DNA of 62,189 nt from Halobacteroidaceae bacterium (GTDB lineage: Bacteria > Bacillota > Halanaerobiia > B1SED10-174), in NCBI GenBank assembly GCA_003551665.1, contig PUNE01000142.1:1-62189 (forward strand), given 5' to 3'. The position numbers and the translations under genes were made by a program. Numbering within the stretch: the first letter of the stretch is position 1; every line of letters starts with the position of its first letter. The notes under the pieces are model-generated. The model made no database searches, was not told the origin of the DNA, and was given only the letters and a program-made list of their open reading frames with translations. Below are positions 35,045 to 42,507 of this stretch, piece after piece.

Positions 35045-36643
35045 TTAGAATGGAGTTGTCAATTCCCGAGCTATTAGTATAAGGCGTTGTTTCCAGGTTA
35101 AATCCTGAAGAGGGATTTTTAGGGTTTTCTTTTCAGGAAACTCGCCGATTTCAACAGTGGGCTGCGGAAGAAATTCACTCAGGTCAAGGTGTTTCCCCTG
35201 GAGGAAATGTTTAATTCGCTGAGAGTGCATTGCCAGCCGCCCGGAGACGTAAGGCTTGATTGCCGGGGCGAAGGGGCTAACCATCCGGCAGCGCAAACCT
35301 GTTAACCTGTGCAGTTCTCGGTGGACTGAATTGGGATGAATCAGGCAGCCCTTTATGCTCCTGGTGGCAGTACTTCCGAAGGCCTTGACAGCACAGGAAC
35401 CAATTGCCAGTTTGGTTCCAGGAAGGGCTTTAATTTGTTCATTGCTGAGAAGGTTTTTTTCAGGATCAAGGTAATATTTTGTTTTTCCATCAGAAATACC
35501 GCTGCCAATTATCAGGGTAAGGGAAAAGTCAAGGGGAAGCCCTTCAAAGCGCAAAAAGTCAAGTCCCAGTCTTGTGGTAGCAAGGCAACCACCCCTGCAG
35601 GTAAATTCCAGGGAGGTGTTTTGGTCTTCTTTTTCGTGACCTATTAATGGAAAAACCTGGGGAAATAACCTGATAAATTGACTGTCGTGCAGGGAAGGGT
35701 TGGCCATCCGAAATGAAAAAGAAGGGGCAGAACCGAGGGTTTTAACTTCACCTTTTTGGGGGCTCAACCGTTCAAAGGCGCGGAAAAAGGGCATTTCTTC
35801 TGTTGAAAAACCCATTATTTCTGCTGTTTTCCGGTCTGTTTCCAGGCAATTGTTTCCACTTATGATCAGGCGGGAATCAACCGGATTCACAGGTCCGGGG
35901 GCCTGACCTTCTCCACCAACTATCCCATCAATTAAAACCAGATCCGGGGGAAGAAAAGAATAAATATCAACCAGTTTTTCCAGGAGGTTGAAGTTATGGT
36001 CTTTTAACCTGAAGGAATAGGGAAAACAACCCATGCTGTTTTTACAACCAAGGCTGATTTCGGTATAAAGGTTGGTCTTCATCTTGGGCAGGGAGAAAAA
36101 AAGAGCTCCCCCCTGTAAAACTTTTTCCAGAAGAGCGGGAAGAAGAATTTCTTTATGGATTTTTCCCCGGGGAAAGGCGTAATAGTTTACGGGTTCTTCC
36201 TCCAGAGCAACAAGAGTAAGGTTGTGCCGATTTGCCAGCCGGTCCAGACCTGATAATTTAAAGCCCGTTCTGGTGGGCACCCCTTTTCCCGAGGATTCGG
36301 CAATTGTTATGCGGCAATTGTATTGTTTTAAAAAATCAACAACTCCTTCAATTACCCGGGGGTCAGTAGTATTGGGGTATTCTGGAGAGATTAACCCTAC
36401 CCGGTTAAAAACTGTAACCAGGTTGGGTTTTAGAATTACTTCCCTCTCGGATAGTGTGGAGGTGAATCCTATCATCCTATCCAGTTGATTTAGATTTTCG
36501 TGAACTGTCTGGATTATAGCCCGCACCGATTCCTGACGGTACCAGGAAGGCTGGCCATAATCCGGGGGAAGGGCAACCGCACCAGGAAAATAAGAATTAG
36601 GTGGGGCGGAACTGATGGAAATTGCTTTAAAATCTTTTCCCAT
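35045..36643 (-). CDS. DUF362 domain protein
   Basis: A 532-aa protein starting at the minus-strand ATG 36643 after GGGGGAAAT. The DUF362 core is seen as VILKPNLVT, TDPRVIEGVVDFLKQ, ITIAESSGKGVPTRTGF, FFSLPKMKTNL and SLGCKNSMGC, then LVLIDGIVGGEGQAPG. Members often carry a ferredoxin domain; none is seen here. The second half (after about residue 330) contains scattered Cys (CRGGC, GSCAVKAFG, HPNSVHREL) without a standard cluster pattern. Its function is unknown. The AOR gene starts 18 bases after its stop, so the two are likely co-expressed. Confidence 0.82.
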   Translation of the reverse strand: MGKDFKAISISSAPPNSYFPGAVALPPDYGQPSWYRQESVRAIIQTVHENLNQLDRMIGFTSTLSEREVILKPNLVTVFNRVGLISPEYPNTTDPRVIEGVVDFLKQYNCRITIAESSGKGVPTRTGFKLSGLDRLANRHNLTLVALEEEPVNYYAFPRGKIHKEILLPALLEKVLQGGALFFSLPKMKTNLYTEISLGCKNSMGCFPYSFRLKDHNFNLLEKLVDIYSFLPPDLVLIDGIVGGEGQAPGPVNPVDSRLIISGNNCLETDRKTAEIMGFSTEEMPFFRAFERLSPQKGEVKTLGSAPSFSFRMANPSLHDSQFIRLFPQVFPLIGHEKEDQNTSLEFTCRGGCLATTRLGLDFLRFEGLPLDFSLTLIIGSGISDGKTKYYLDPEKNLLSNEQIKALPGTKLAIGSCAVKAFGSTATRSIKGCLIHPNSVHRELHRLTGLRCRMVSPFAPAIKPYVSGRLAMHSQRIKHFLQGKHLDLSEFLPQPTVEIGEFPEKKTLKIPLQDLTWKQRLILIARELTTPF

Positions 36644-36721
36644 ATTTCCCCCTTCAATCATTTATTCTGAAACAAAATCTTCCCTTGGTATTATACCACA
36701 AAATATGTTATGATTCATCAG

Positions 36722-36737
36722 TAGTAAAACAATAAAG
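36722..36737 (+). repeat. 16-bp direct repeat, copy 1 (before HAD gene)
   Basis: TAGTAAAACAATAAAG occurs here and again at 37376-37391, so it precedes both the HAD gene and the next gene. Its role is unknown and chance cannot be excluded. Confidence 0.6.
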
Positions 36738-36773
36738 AAGCGAAGGGATAAATGGATTCGGGGGGGTTGGAAA

Positions 36774-37373
36774 ATGATTAAAAATATTATTTTTGACATT
36801 GGAGAAGTCCTTTTGAGTTTTCGGCCCCGGGATTATTTGCGAGAAAAATATGGGGAAGGGGAAAAAGCAGACCGTTTGGATGGAATAATTTTTCGAAGTA
36901 AATACTGGGAACAACTGGACCGGGGTATAATAACCGAAAATGAGGCAAAAATTCAGCTAAAAAATGATTTTCCCGCTTATAGAAATGAAATAGAAGAAGT
37001 CTTGCAGGAGTGGACGGGGATTTTAAAACCCCTTCCTGCCACCCGTTTGCTGGACGAAATAAGGAGCAATGGATTGGGCCTGTTTTATTTGTCCAATTTT
37101 CACCGCCGGGCATGGGAGATGGTCAGGGGAAAATATGAATTCTTTTCTCTATTCCAGGGAGGAGTTATTTCGGCTCGTGTGGGTACTTTAAAACCAGAAG
37201 AGGAAATATATCGAAAATTGCTTGCTGAGTTTTCTCTGGAGGCCGGGGAGTGCCTGTTTATTGATGACCGTCCTGAAAATATTGATATAGCAGAGAAAAT
37301 GGGTTTTTTGACTCACCAGTACCTGGATTTTAAAAGGCTGGAAGAGCACCTCAAAAGGATGAAATTATTATAG
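36774..37373 (+). CDS. HAD superfamily hydrolase (YihX-like)
   Basis: A 199-aa HAD phosphatase. Motif I is IIFDIGEVLLSF: the nucleophile Asp is present, while the usual second Asp is Gly, as in the YihX and other DxGxV members. Motif II is LFYLSNFHRRA, motif III Lys is in LKPEEEIYRKLL, and motif IV is CLFIDDRPENIDIAEKMG. The cap is four-helix type. The substrate is probably a small phosphomonoester. Confidence 0.88.
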   Translation: MIKNIIFDIGEVLLSFRPRDYLREKYGEGEKADRLDGIIFRSKYWEQLDRGIITENEAKIQLKNDFPAYRNEIEEVLQEWTGILKPLPATRLLDEIRSNGLGLFYLSNFHRRAWEMVRGKYEFFSLFQGGVISARVGTLKPEEEIYRKLLAEFSLEAGECLFIDDRPENIDIAEKMGFLTHQYLDFKRLEEHLKRMKLL

Positions 37374-37375
37374 CA

Positions 37376-37391
37376 TAGTAAAACAATAAAG
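37376..37391 (+). repeat. 16-bp direct repeat, copy 2
   Basis: Second copy of TAGTAAAACAATAAAG, starting just after the HAD stop codon and 59 bases before the next start codon. Confidence 0.6.
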
Positions 37392-37449
37392 GGAAAACGA
37401 ATTAAAGAGCGAATATAATAAAGTAAGATGTTTTGGAAGGAGTATTTTT

Positions 37450-37857
37450 ATGAATGGCGTTACGGATGTTTCCAAAATGGTTGGCAGTGCTGCCCGCTAT
37501 CGGATTTGGGTCGAGCCTGCTGCCAGGAAGAATAAAAGCAAATTGATTCTGGAAATTGACCCTGCGGAGGAAAAAGGAATTCCCCGAAGGCTTCCTTTTG
37601 ATGCCAACTATTTTGATTCAGTTATTTTCAAACAAAACTTCCCTCTGCGCACCACCCTGTTTGCTGAAAGCCTGAGGGTCCTAAAAGAAGGCGGTTTTTT
37701 TATCTGGACTGACCTCAAGAAGGAACAGCTCCCAGCCGCCGGGCATCTATTAATTCATGGCGGGCTTGTTGAGGTAGGGGAAAAGGAAATTAAACTGGGG
37801 GAGCAAGATTTTTCAGGGATTGGAGCGAAAAAACCAGTTCAGTCAAGCAGGCATTGA
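37450..37857 (+). CDS. Truncated methyltransferase-like protein
   Basis: A 135-aa protein starting at ATG 37450 behind GGAAGGAG. Residues about 48-90 read LPFDANYFDSVIFKQNFPLR and FAESLRVLKEGGFFIWTDL, the second half of a UbiE-like methyltransferase. The N-terminal SAM-binding glycine loop (motif I) is missing, and the upstream DNA shows no lost exon-like frame. It is therefore either a degenerate methyltransferase or a protein that keeps the fold for another role. A terminator follows. Confidence 0.62.
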   Translation: MNGVTDVSKMVGSAARYRIWVEPAARKNKSKLILEIDPAEEKGIPRRLPFDANYFDSVIFKQNFPLRTTLFAESLRVLKEGGFFIWTDLKKEQLPAAGHLLIHGGLVEVGEKEIKLGEQDFSGIGAKKPVQSSRH

Positions 37858-38158
37858 GCTATCCTCCTTGGGGTTACCCCCCGTTGGTTCTTCCTTTAGA
37901 GCAAATCCCCCATTCGAGCCGTGGTTCAGATGGGGGATTTTCTATATTTATTTCCCTTTTACCCAGCATAAAATTTTTTAAAGGGAAATAATGAAATAAT
38001 TTCCCCAGGAAATTCTCATTCCAAGTAGGGTTGAAACAAGGAAAATATAACGGGAAGGTTAAATAATATATAAATAAGAAGGATTTAGTGATTATGTTAC
38101 AAAATAATTAGAGTATGGAAACCAAAGGTGACCAAAACAAAGGGAAGGGGGATTTGGC
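37858..38158. other. Intergenic region with a terminator
   Basis: 301 bases. A strong terminator occupies 37903-37946. The rest is AT-rich, with a ribosome site (GGGGGATTTGGC) just before the degV start. No gene is seen. Confidence 0.6.
37903..37946 (+). terminator. Rho-independent terminator
   Basis: AAATCCCCCAT pairs with ATGGGGGATTT around a 16-base loop, followed by TCTATATTTATTT. It closes the HAD/methyltransferase-like unit. Confidence 0.83.
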
Positions 38159-39034
38159 ATGGGAAAGATTGCAATTGTAACTGATACCAGCTGTGATTTG
38201 CCTCAGGACTATTTTGCCGAACACAATATTCGCAGGGTAAGCATGCACATTCATTTTGGCGAGGAGGAGCTTGTTGATCAAAAAACTATAAGCCATGAGC
38301 AGTTTTATGACAGGATGGCAGGAGAAATGGAGGTTCTTCCTCGAACCACCCAACCTCAAGCCAAGGATTTTGTGGAGGTTTATGAAAACCTGAAAGAAGA
38401 AGGTTATGACACGGTTCTGTCCCTACATATTTCTCACAAAATGAGCGGAACAGTCCAGGCAGCAAGGCTTGCTTCAGAGATGGTAACCGATATGGATATT
38501 ATCCCTATTGATACAGCACAGGTGGGTCCGCCACTGGGAGTTTTTGTTTATGCTGTAGTCGAAAAGATGAAAAAAGAAAGCGATAAGGACAAACTGGTAG
38601 AGTTTACCCAGAAGTTAATTGATGAACAGCCCATTTTTGAAGCCTTTTCTGTTGAGACCATGGATTATCTTGTAAAAAATGGTCGGGTTGGAAGGGCAAA
38701 AGGATTCGTTGCAGGCTTTTTAAATATTAAACCAATACTGACCGTTTCCAATGGAGAGATTGCTCCTCTGGACAAAGTTAGGGGAACCAAGACCCTCTAC
38801 AAGAAAATGGCAGACCTGGCGGTGGAAAAAATGAGTTCAGCGGAAAGCCCCCTGCTGCTCCTGTCGTGGGGCGGTATTCCCCAGGAAAAAAGCATTGCAA
38901 CCGTTGAGAACTTAATTAAAGAACAGATGGACCGGGAATATACTTCTCTTCGGGCCCGTCTTGCCCCTACCATTGCCTGCCACAGTGGGCCCGAAACCAT
39001 TTCTATTACCACCTTTGATGCCGGGTTAATTTAA
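38159..39034 (+). CDS. DegV family fatty-acid binding protein (second copy)
   Basis: A 291-aa DegV homologue: IAIVTDTSCDLPQDYFAEH, HISHKMSGTVQAARLASEM and MDYLVKNGRVGRAKGFVAG, with the C-terminal GPETISI end. It differs in sequence from the copy at 17202-18044 and so probably binds a different lipid or serves a different acyl pool. It precedes yjbQ by 22 bases and may share its transcript. Confidence 0.91.
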   Translation: MGKIAIVTDTSCDLPQDYFAEHNIRRVSMHIHFGEEELVDQKTISHEQFYDRMAGEMEVLPRTTQPQAKDFVEVYENLKEEGYDTVLSLHISHKMSGTVQAARLASEMVTDMDIIPIDTAQVGPPLGVFVYAVVEKMKKESDKDKLVEFTQKLIDEQPIFEAFSVETMDYLVKNGRVGRAKGFVAGFLNIKPILTVSNGEIAPLDKVRGTKTLYKKMADLAVEKMSSAESPLLLLSWGGIPQEKSIATVENLIKEQMDREYTSLRARLAPTIACHSGPETISITTFDAGLI

Positions 39035-39055
39035 TTCCCGGGAGGAGGTTTTACC

Positions 39056-39451
39056 GTGCAGTTTCAGGTTGAAACAAACAAAAAAATGGAACTGGTTGAT
39101 ATTACAGAACAGCTGAAGAGAATTCTTCCCCCAAAGGGGGAAGGGGCGCTAATGGTTTTTGTTCTCCACACTACTGCAGGTGTTACGATAAATGAGGGAG
39201 CTGATCCCGATGTCCAGGAGGATATCCTTCAACACCTGGAAAGGCTGGCCAGAGGTAAGTACCTTCACCGGGAAGGAAATGGACCTGCTCACCTGCAGGC
39301 AAGTTTAATCGGTTCGTCAGTGCTCATACCTTTTAAGGAAAAACACCTGGACCTTGGAACCTGGCAGAGGGTTTTTTTCTGCGAATTTGATGGGCCTCGG
39401 ACCAGAACCGTGCAATGTCAGGTCCTTTCAGGGTTGACCCGAGATGGATAA
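39056..39451 (+). CDS. yjbQ: YjbQ/UPF0047 family protein
   Basis: A 131-aa protein starting at GTG 39056 after GGAGGAGG. VFVLHTTAGVTINEGADPDVQEDIL, GPAHLQASLIGSSVLIPF and TWQRVFFCEFDGPRTR are the family motifs, with conserved His residues for zinc. The family shows weak thiamine-phosphate synthase activity in E. coli, but its physiological role is uncertain. The stop overlaps the selA start by eight bases. Confidence 0.92.
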   Translation: MQFQVETNKKMELVDITEQLKRILPPKGEGALMVFVLHTTAGVTINEGADPDVQEDILQHLERLARGKYLHREGNGPAHLQASLIGSSVLIPFKEKHLDLGTWQRVFFCEFDGPRTRTVQCQVLSGLTRDG

Positions 39452-40829
39452 TTCTTTACTGAAACACCTTCCCGGGGTCGATATTGTTTTAGGGGAACTG
39501 AAAAAAAAGGGGTTTCCTTCTTCAAAAGGTATTAAAAGGCTGGTCCGCCTTGTAATTGATGAACTTCGCCGGGAAATTTCCAGTTCTTCTCCTGGAGAAG
39601 CTCCCTGGAAAGGAGCAGAGGAAATTCTGGAGGAAGTCCTCCTGCGCTGCCATGAAAAAATTGACCCCCGGCTGAAAAAGGTTGTGAATGCAACGGGGAT
39701 AATTTTACACACCAACCTGGGGAGGGCTCCAGTCGCACCTTCGGCAATTAAGAATATCAGGTGGACTTCAGGGGGGTATTGCAATCTGGAATTTGATCTT
39801 GCCAGTGGAACCAGGGGTTCCCGGCAGGATATCTGCAGCCTTTTGTTAACCCTCCTTACCGGGGCAGAAAAAGCACTCATAGTAAATAATAATGCTGCTG
39901 CTGTCCTGTTGATCCTCGATACCCTGGCCCGTGATAGAGAAGCGATTATTTCCAGGGGCGAACTGGTTGAAATTGGCGGTTCTTTCCGAATCCCCGAGGT
40001 TATGGCCAAAAGCGGGGTTTCTTTACGAGAAGTAGGGACAACGAACAGGACCAGACTCAGTGATTATGAAGAGGCAATTGGGGAAAATACAAGCCTTTTA
40101 ATGAAGGTCCATCCCTCTAATTTCCGGATAAATGGTTTTACTGAGGAAGTGAGTATTGAAGAGCTGGGAGCCCTGGCCAGAAAATACAACCTCATTTCCT
40201 ATTACGACCTGGGAAGTGGTTCTCTCTGGCCTCTTCCCGGCGAGCCTTCTCTTAGCGAGATAACCTCCGGGTCCCTGGACCTGGTTTCTTTCAGTGGGGA
40301 CAAACTCCTCGGGGGAAGCCAGGCGGGAATAATTCTGGGCAGAGAAGAACTGGTTGAAAAAATGGCCCGCAATAATCTTTTGCGGGCTTTGAGGGTTGAC
40401 AAACTATCCCTGGCAGCTCTGGAAGCTACTCTCCGCCATTACCTACTGGAGCAAGAGGAGTTTATCCCTGCATACAGGATGTTTCACCTGACCAGAGAGG
40501 AACTGCTGGGGAGGACAAGAGCAATGCACGATTATCTAAGGGAAAGGCTCCCAGAGAATCTTAAATTATCCATCGGAAAGGGGACCGCTTTCAGCGGAGG
40601 TGGGGCCCTTCCCCAGGAAGCAATTCCTGGCCCTGTTTTGCATTTAAAGGGATCCAACTCTATCCTTACCAGAATCCACCAGAGACTCCGGGAGGGGGAA
40701 ATTCCGGTAATTGCAAGCTTTTTTAAGGGCCAAATTGAAATCAATCTTCGTACAGTTCTGGCTGAAGAAGAAGAAATAATAAAGGATGCATTAGTGAGAA
40801 TTGGACAGGAGGTGAGGGAGAGTGAATGA
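39444..40829 (+). CDS. selA: L-seryl-tRNA(Sec) selenium transferase
   Basis: A 461-aa PLP enzyme that converts seryl-tRNA(Sec) to selenocysteinyl-tRNA(Sec) using selenophosphate. VVNATGIILHTNLGRAP is the N-terminal hallmark, KALIVNNNAAAVLLIL follows, and the PLP lysine lies in FSGDKLLGGSQAGII. KVHPSNFRINGF is the conserved middle loop. Length is normal for bacterial SelA (about 460 aa). The start overlaps yjbQ by eight bases, and its stop overlaps the true selD start. Confidence 0.95.
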   Translation: MDNSLLKHLPGVDIVLGELKKKGFPSSKGIKRLVRLVIDELRREISSSSPGEAPWKGAEEILEEVLLRCHEKIDPRLKKVVNATGIILHTNLGRAPVAPSAIKNIRWTSGGYCNLEFDLASGTRGSRQDICSLLLTLLTGAEKALIVNNNAAAVLLILDTLARDREAIISRGELVEIGGSFRIPEVMAKSGVSLREVGTTNRTRLSDYEEAIGENTSLLMKVHPSNFRINGFTEEVSIEELGALARKYNLISYYDLGSGSLWPLPGEPSLSEITSGSLDLVSFSGDKLLGGSQAGIILGREELVEKMARNNLLRALRVDKLSLAALEATLRHYLLEQEEFIPAYRMFHLTREELLGRTRAMHDYLRERLPENLKLSIGKGTAFSGGGALPQEAIPGPVLHLKGSNSILTRIHQRLREGEIPVIASFFKGQIEINLRTVLAEEEEIIKDALVRIGQEVRESE

Positions 40830-41871
40830 GCGAGAAAAAGTGCGTTTAACAAGCTATTCTCAGAAGGCTGGGTGAGGATGTAAGATGGGGCCGGAGGCCC
40901 TGAAAAAAGTCCTTTCCCATCTCCCTCCTTCCAGACTCCGCAAGGAGGTTCTCGTTGGACTGGGTGCTATTGATGATGCCGGGGTCTATCAACTCAACGA
41001 TGAGCAGGCAATAGTGCAGACAATTGATTTTTTCACTCCAATTGTTGATGATGGTAGAGAATTCGGAAGGATTGCTGCTGCAAACGCTCTGAGCGACCTT
41101 TATGCCATGGGAGCCCAGCCCCTCACCGCTCTTAATGTTGTTGGTTTTCCTTCTGAGAAGATTGCCCTGGAAATCCTGGGAGAAATCCTGCAGGGCGGAC
41201 AGGAAAAGGTGGAAGAAGCAGGAGCGGTTCTGATTGGAGGGCACACAGTTGACGATGAAGAACCCAAATACGGTCTCGCGGTGACGGGCCTTGTACATCC
41301 CCAGAGGATTATTAAAAAAACGGGAGCACGGCCGGGAGATGTGCTGGTTATTACCAAGCCAATTGGAGCGGGAATTTTAACAACCGGGATAAAGGGTGGC
41401 CTTGTTGAAGAAAACAACATAAAGAATGTAATAAAAATAATGGCAACACTGAACAAGGGGGGGGCCAGAATATTGAATTTTGACGTTGTTGATGCCATGA
41501 CCGATATAACAGGTTTTGGCTTGATGGGTCATCTCTTTGAAATGATTGAAGCCAGTGGTGTTGGAGCAAGGCTCAGGGTTACTCCCCAGTATTTTATCCC
41601 GGGTAGTGAAAAACTCGCGGAAAAGGGTGTTGTTCCCGGGGGAACTCTCCGCAATGCCAAGTATCTGGAGTCCCATGTTGATTGGAAAGATACCCCCCGA
41701 CACAGGAAGTTTTTGCTTTGTGATGCCATGACCTCCGGAGGGCTTCTGGCTGCTGTTAAACCAGAAAAACTGGACAGTGTACTGGTTGAACTGAAAAAAG
41801 ATAAAGAAGTTCCGGATTCAATAATTATTGGCGAAATTATTTCCGGAGAACCACGGATTGAAGTAAATTAA
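40822..41871 (+). CDS. selD: Selenophosphate synthase, itself a selenoprotein (in-frame UGA = Sec)
   Basis: Starts at GTG 40822, six bases after AGGAGGTGA, and overlaps selA by eight bases. The frame reads VNEREKVRLTSYSQKAG, then TGA at 40873-40875, then GCKMGPEALKK, continuous with the 328-aa downstream frame. The E. coli counterpart reads GAGCGCK at this place, so the TGA stands for the catalytic residue (Sec18) next to Gly-Cys20-Lys21. The full length of 349 aa fits the family; starting at ATG 40885 would remove the active site. AIDDAGVYQL and DIPHGLLG-like FGLMGHLFEM are family motifs. It makes selenophosphate from ATP and selenide for SelA. selB and the Sec tRNA gene are not in the window. 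Confidence 0.93.
40888..40900 (+). promoter_or_regulatory. Bacterial SECIS-like hairpin in selD
   Basis: GGGCC and GGCCC pair around a GGA loop, 12 bases after the in-frame TGA. The position and the guanine-containing apical loop fit the element recognised by SelB to insert selenocysteine. The stem is short, and its lower part may extend into flanking bases. Confidence 0.75.
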
Positions 41872-41898
41872 AACCCCAAGTTTTTGGTAATTTGGGTT

Positions 41899-41924
41899 TA
41901 AAATTAACCCCCTTTTACCGATAA
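41899..41924 (+). promoter_or_regulatory. SigD (sigma-28)-type promoter of the chemotaxis operon
   Basis: TAAA at 41899-41902, a 15-base spacer, and CCGATAA at 41918-41924 match the motility sigma consensus (TAAA, 14-16 bases, CCGATAT). It lies about 100 bases before cheW. Confidence 0.75.
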
Positions 41925-42024
41925 AAAGATAGTAGGAGTAATATTTAGCTGTCTTTTTTCGGGAAGGGGTTTTTATTTTTCCCCAAAGAAGGTCAAAAAG
42001 TAGATTAGCAAGGGGGATGAAGGC

Positions 42025-42495
42025 ATGGGTCAGAATAAGCAATTGCAACTGGTTACCTTTCAACTTGCGGGAGAAGAATATGGGGTAGATATTCTAAAGG
42101 TTCATGAAATTAAGCGCCTGAAAGAAATTGGGATTACTTATGTTCCTCGGGCCCCGGAATTTGTAGAAGGAGTTATTAACCTCAGGGGTGATGTAATCCC
42201 GATAATTGACCTGGGTAAAAGGTTTGGCCTGGATAATCAAAAAAGCGATAAGGAAACCCGAATAATAGTAGTCAAGCAGGACGAGAAATACATCGGGTTA
42301 ACAGTAGATCGGGTCAATGAAGTTTTGAATGTTGAAGAAGAAGTAATCGAGGAACCTCCACCGGAAATATCCCAGATTGACTCCTTTTTTATTTCTGGAA
42401 TTGCTAACTATGAGGAAAGACTGGTAATTGTGCTTGATATTAACAATATTTTATCTCCTCGTGAGGATGCAGAAATATCAAAATCAACCAGGTAA
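42025..42495 (+). CDS. cheW: Chemotaxis coupling protein CheW
   Basis: A 156-aa single-domain CheW: QLVTFQLAGEEYGVDILKVHEIKR, PRAPEFVEGVINLRGDVIPIIDLGKRFG and VDRVNEVLNVEEEVIEEPP. It links chemoreceptors to the CheA kinase. It is the first gene of a four-gene operon (cheW-cheA-cheY-cheY). No receptor, cheB, cheR, cheC or cheD gene lies nearby. Confidence 0.95.
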   Translation: MGQNKQLQLVTFQLAGEEYGVDILKVHEIKRLKEIGITYVPRAPEFVEGVINLRGDVIPIIDLGKRFGLDNQKSDKETRIIVVKQDEKYIGLTVDRVNEVLNVEEEVIEEPPPEISQIDSFFISGIANYEERLVIVLDINNILSPREDAEISKSTR

Positions 42496-42507
42496 GGGGA
42501 GACAGTG

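Noticed and set aside
40885-41871. selD starting at ATG 40885
   Set aside because: This start lacks the catalytic Sec/Cys-Lys segment that is present in frame just upstream through the UGA.
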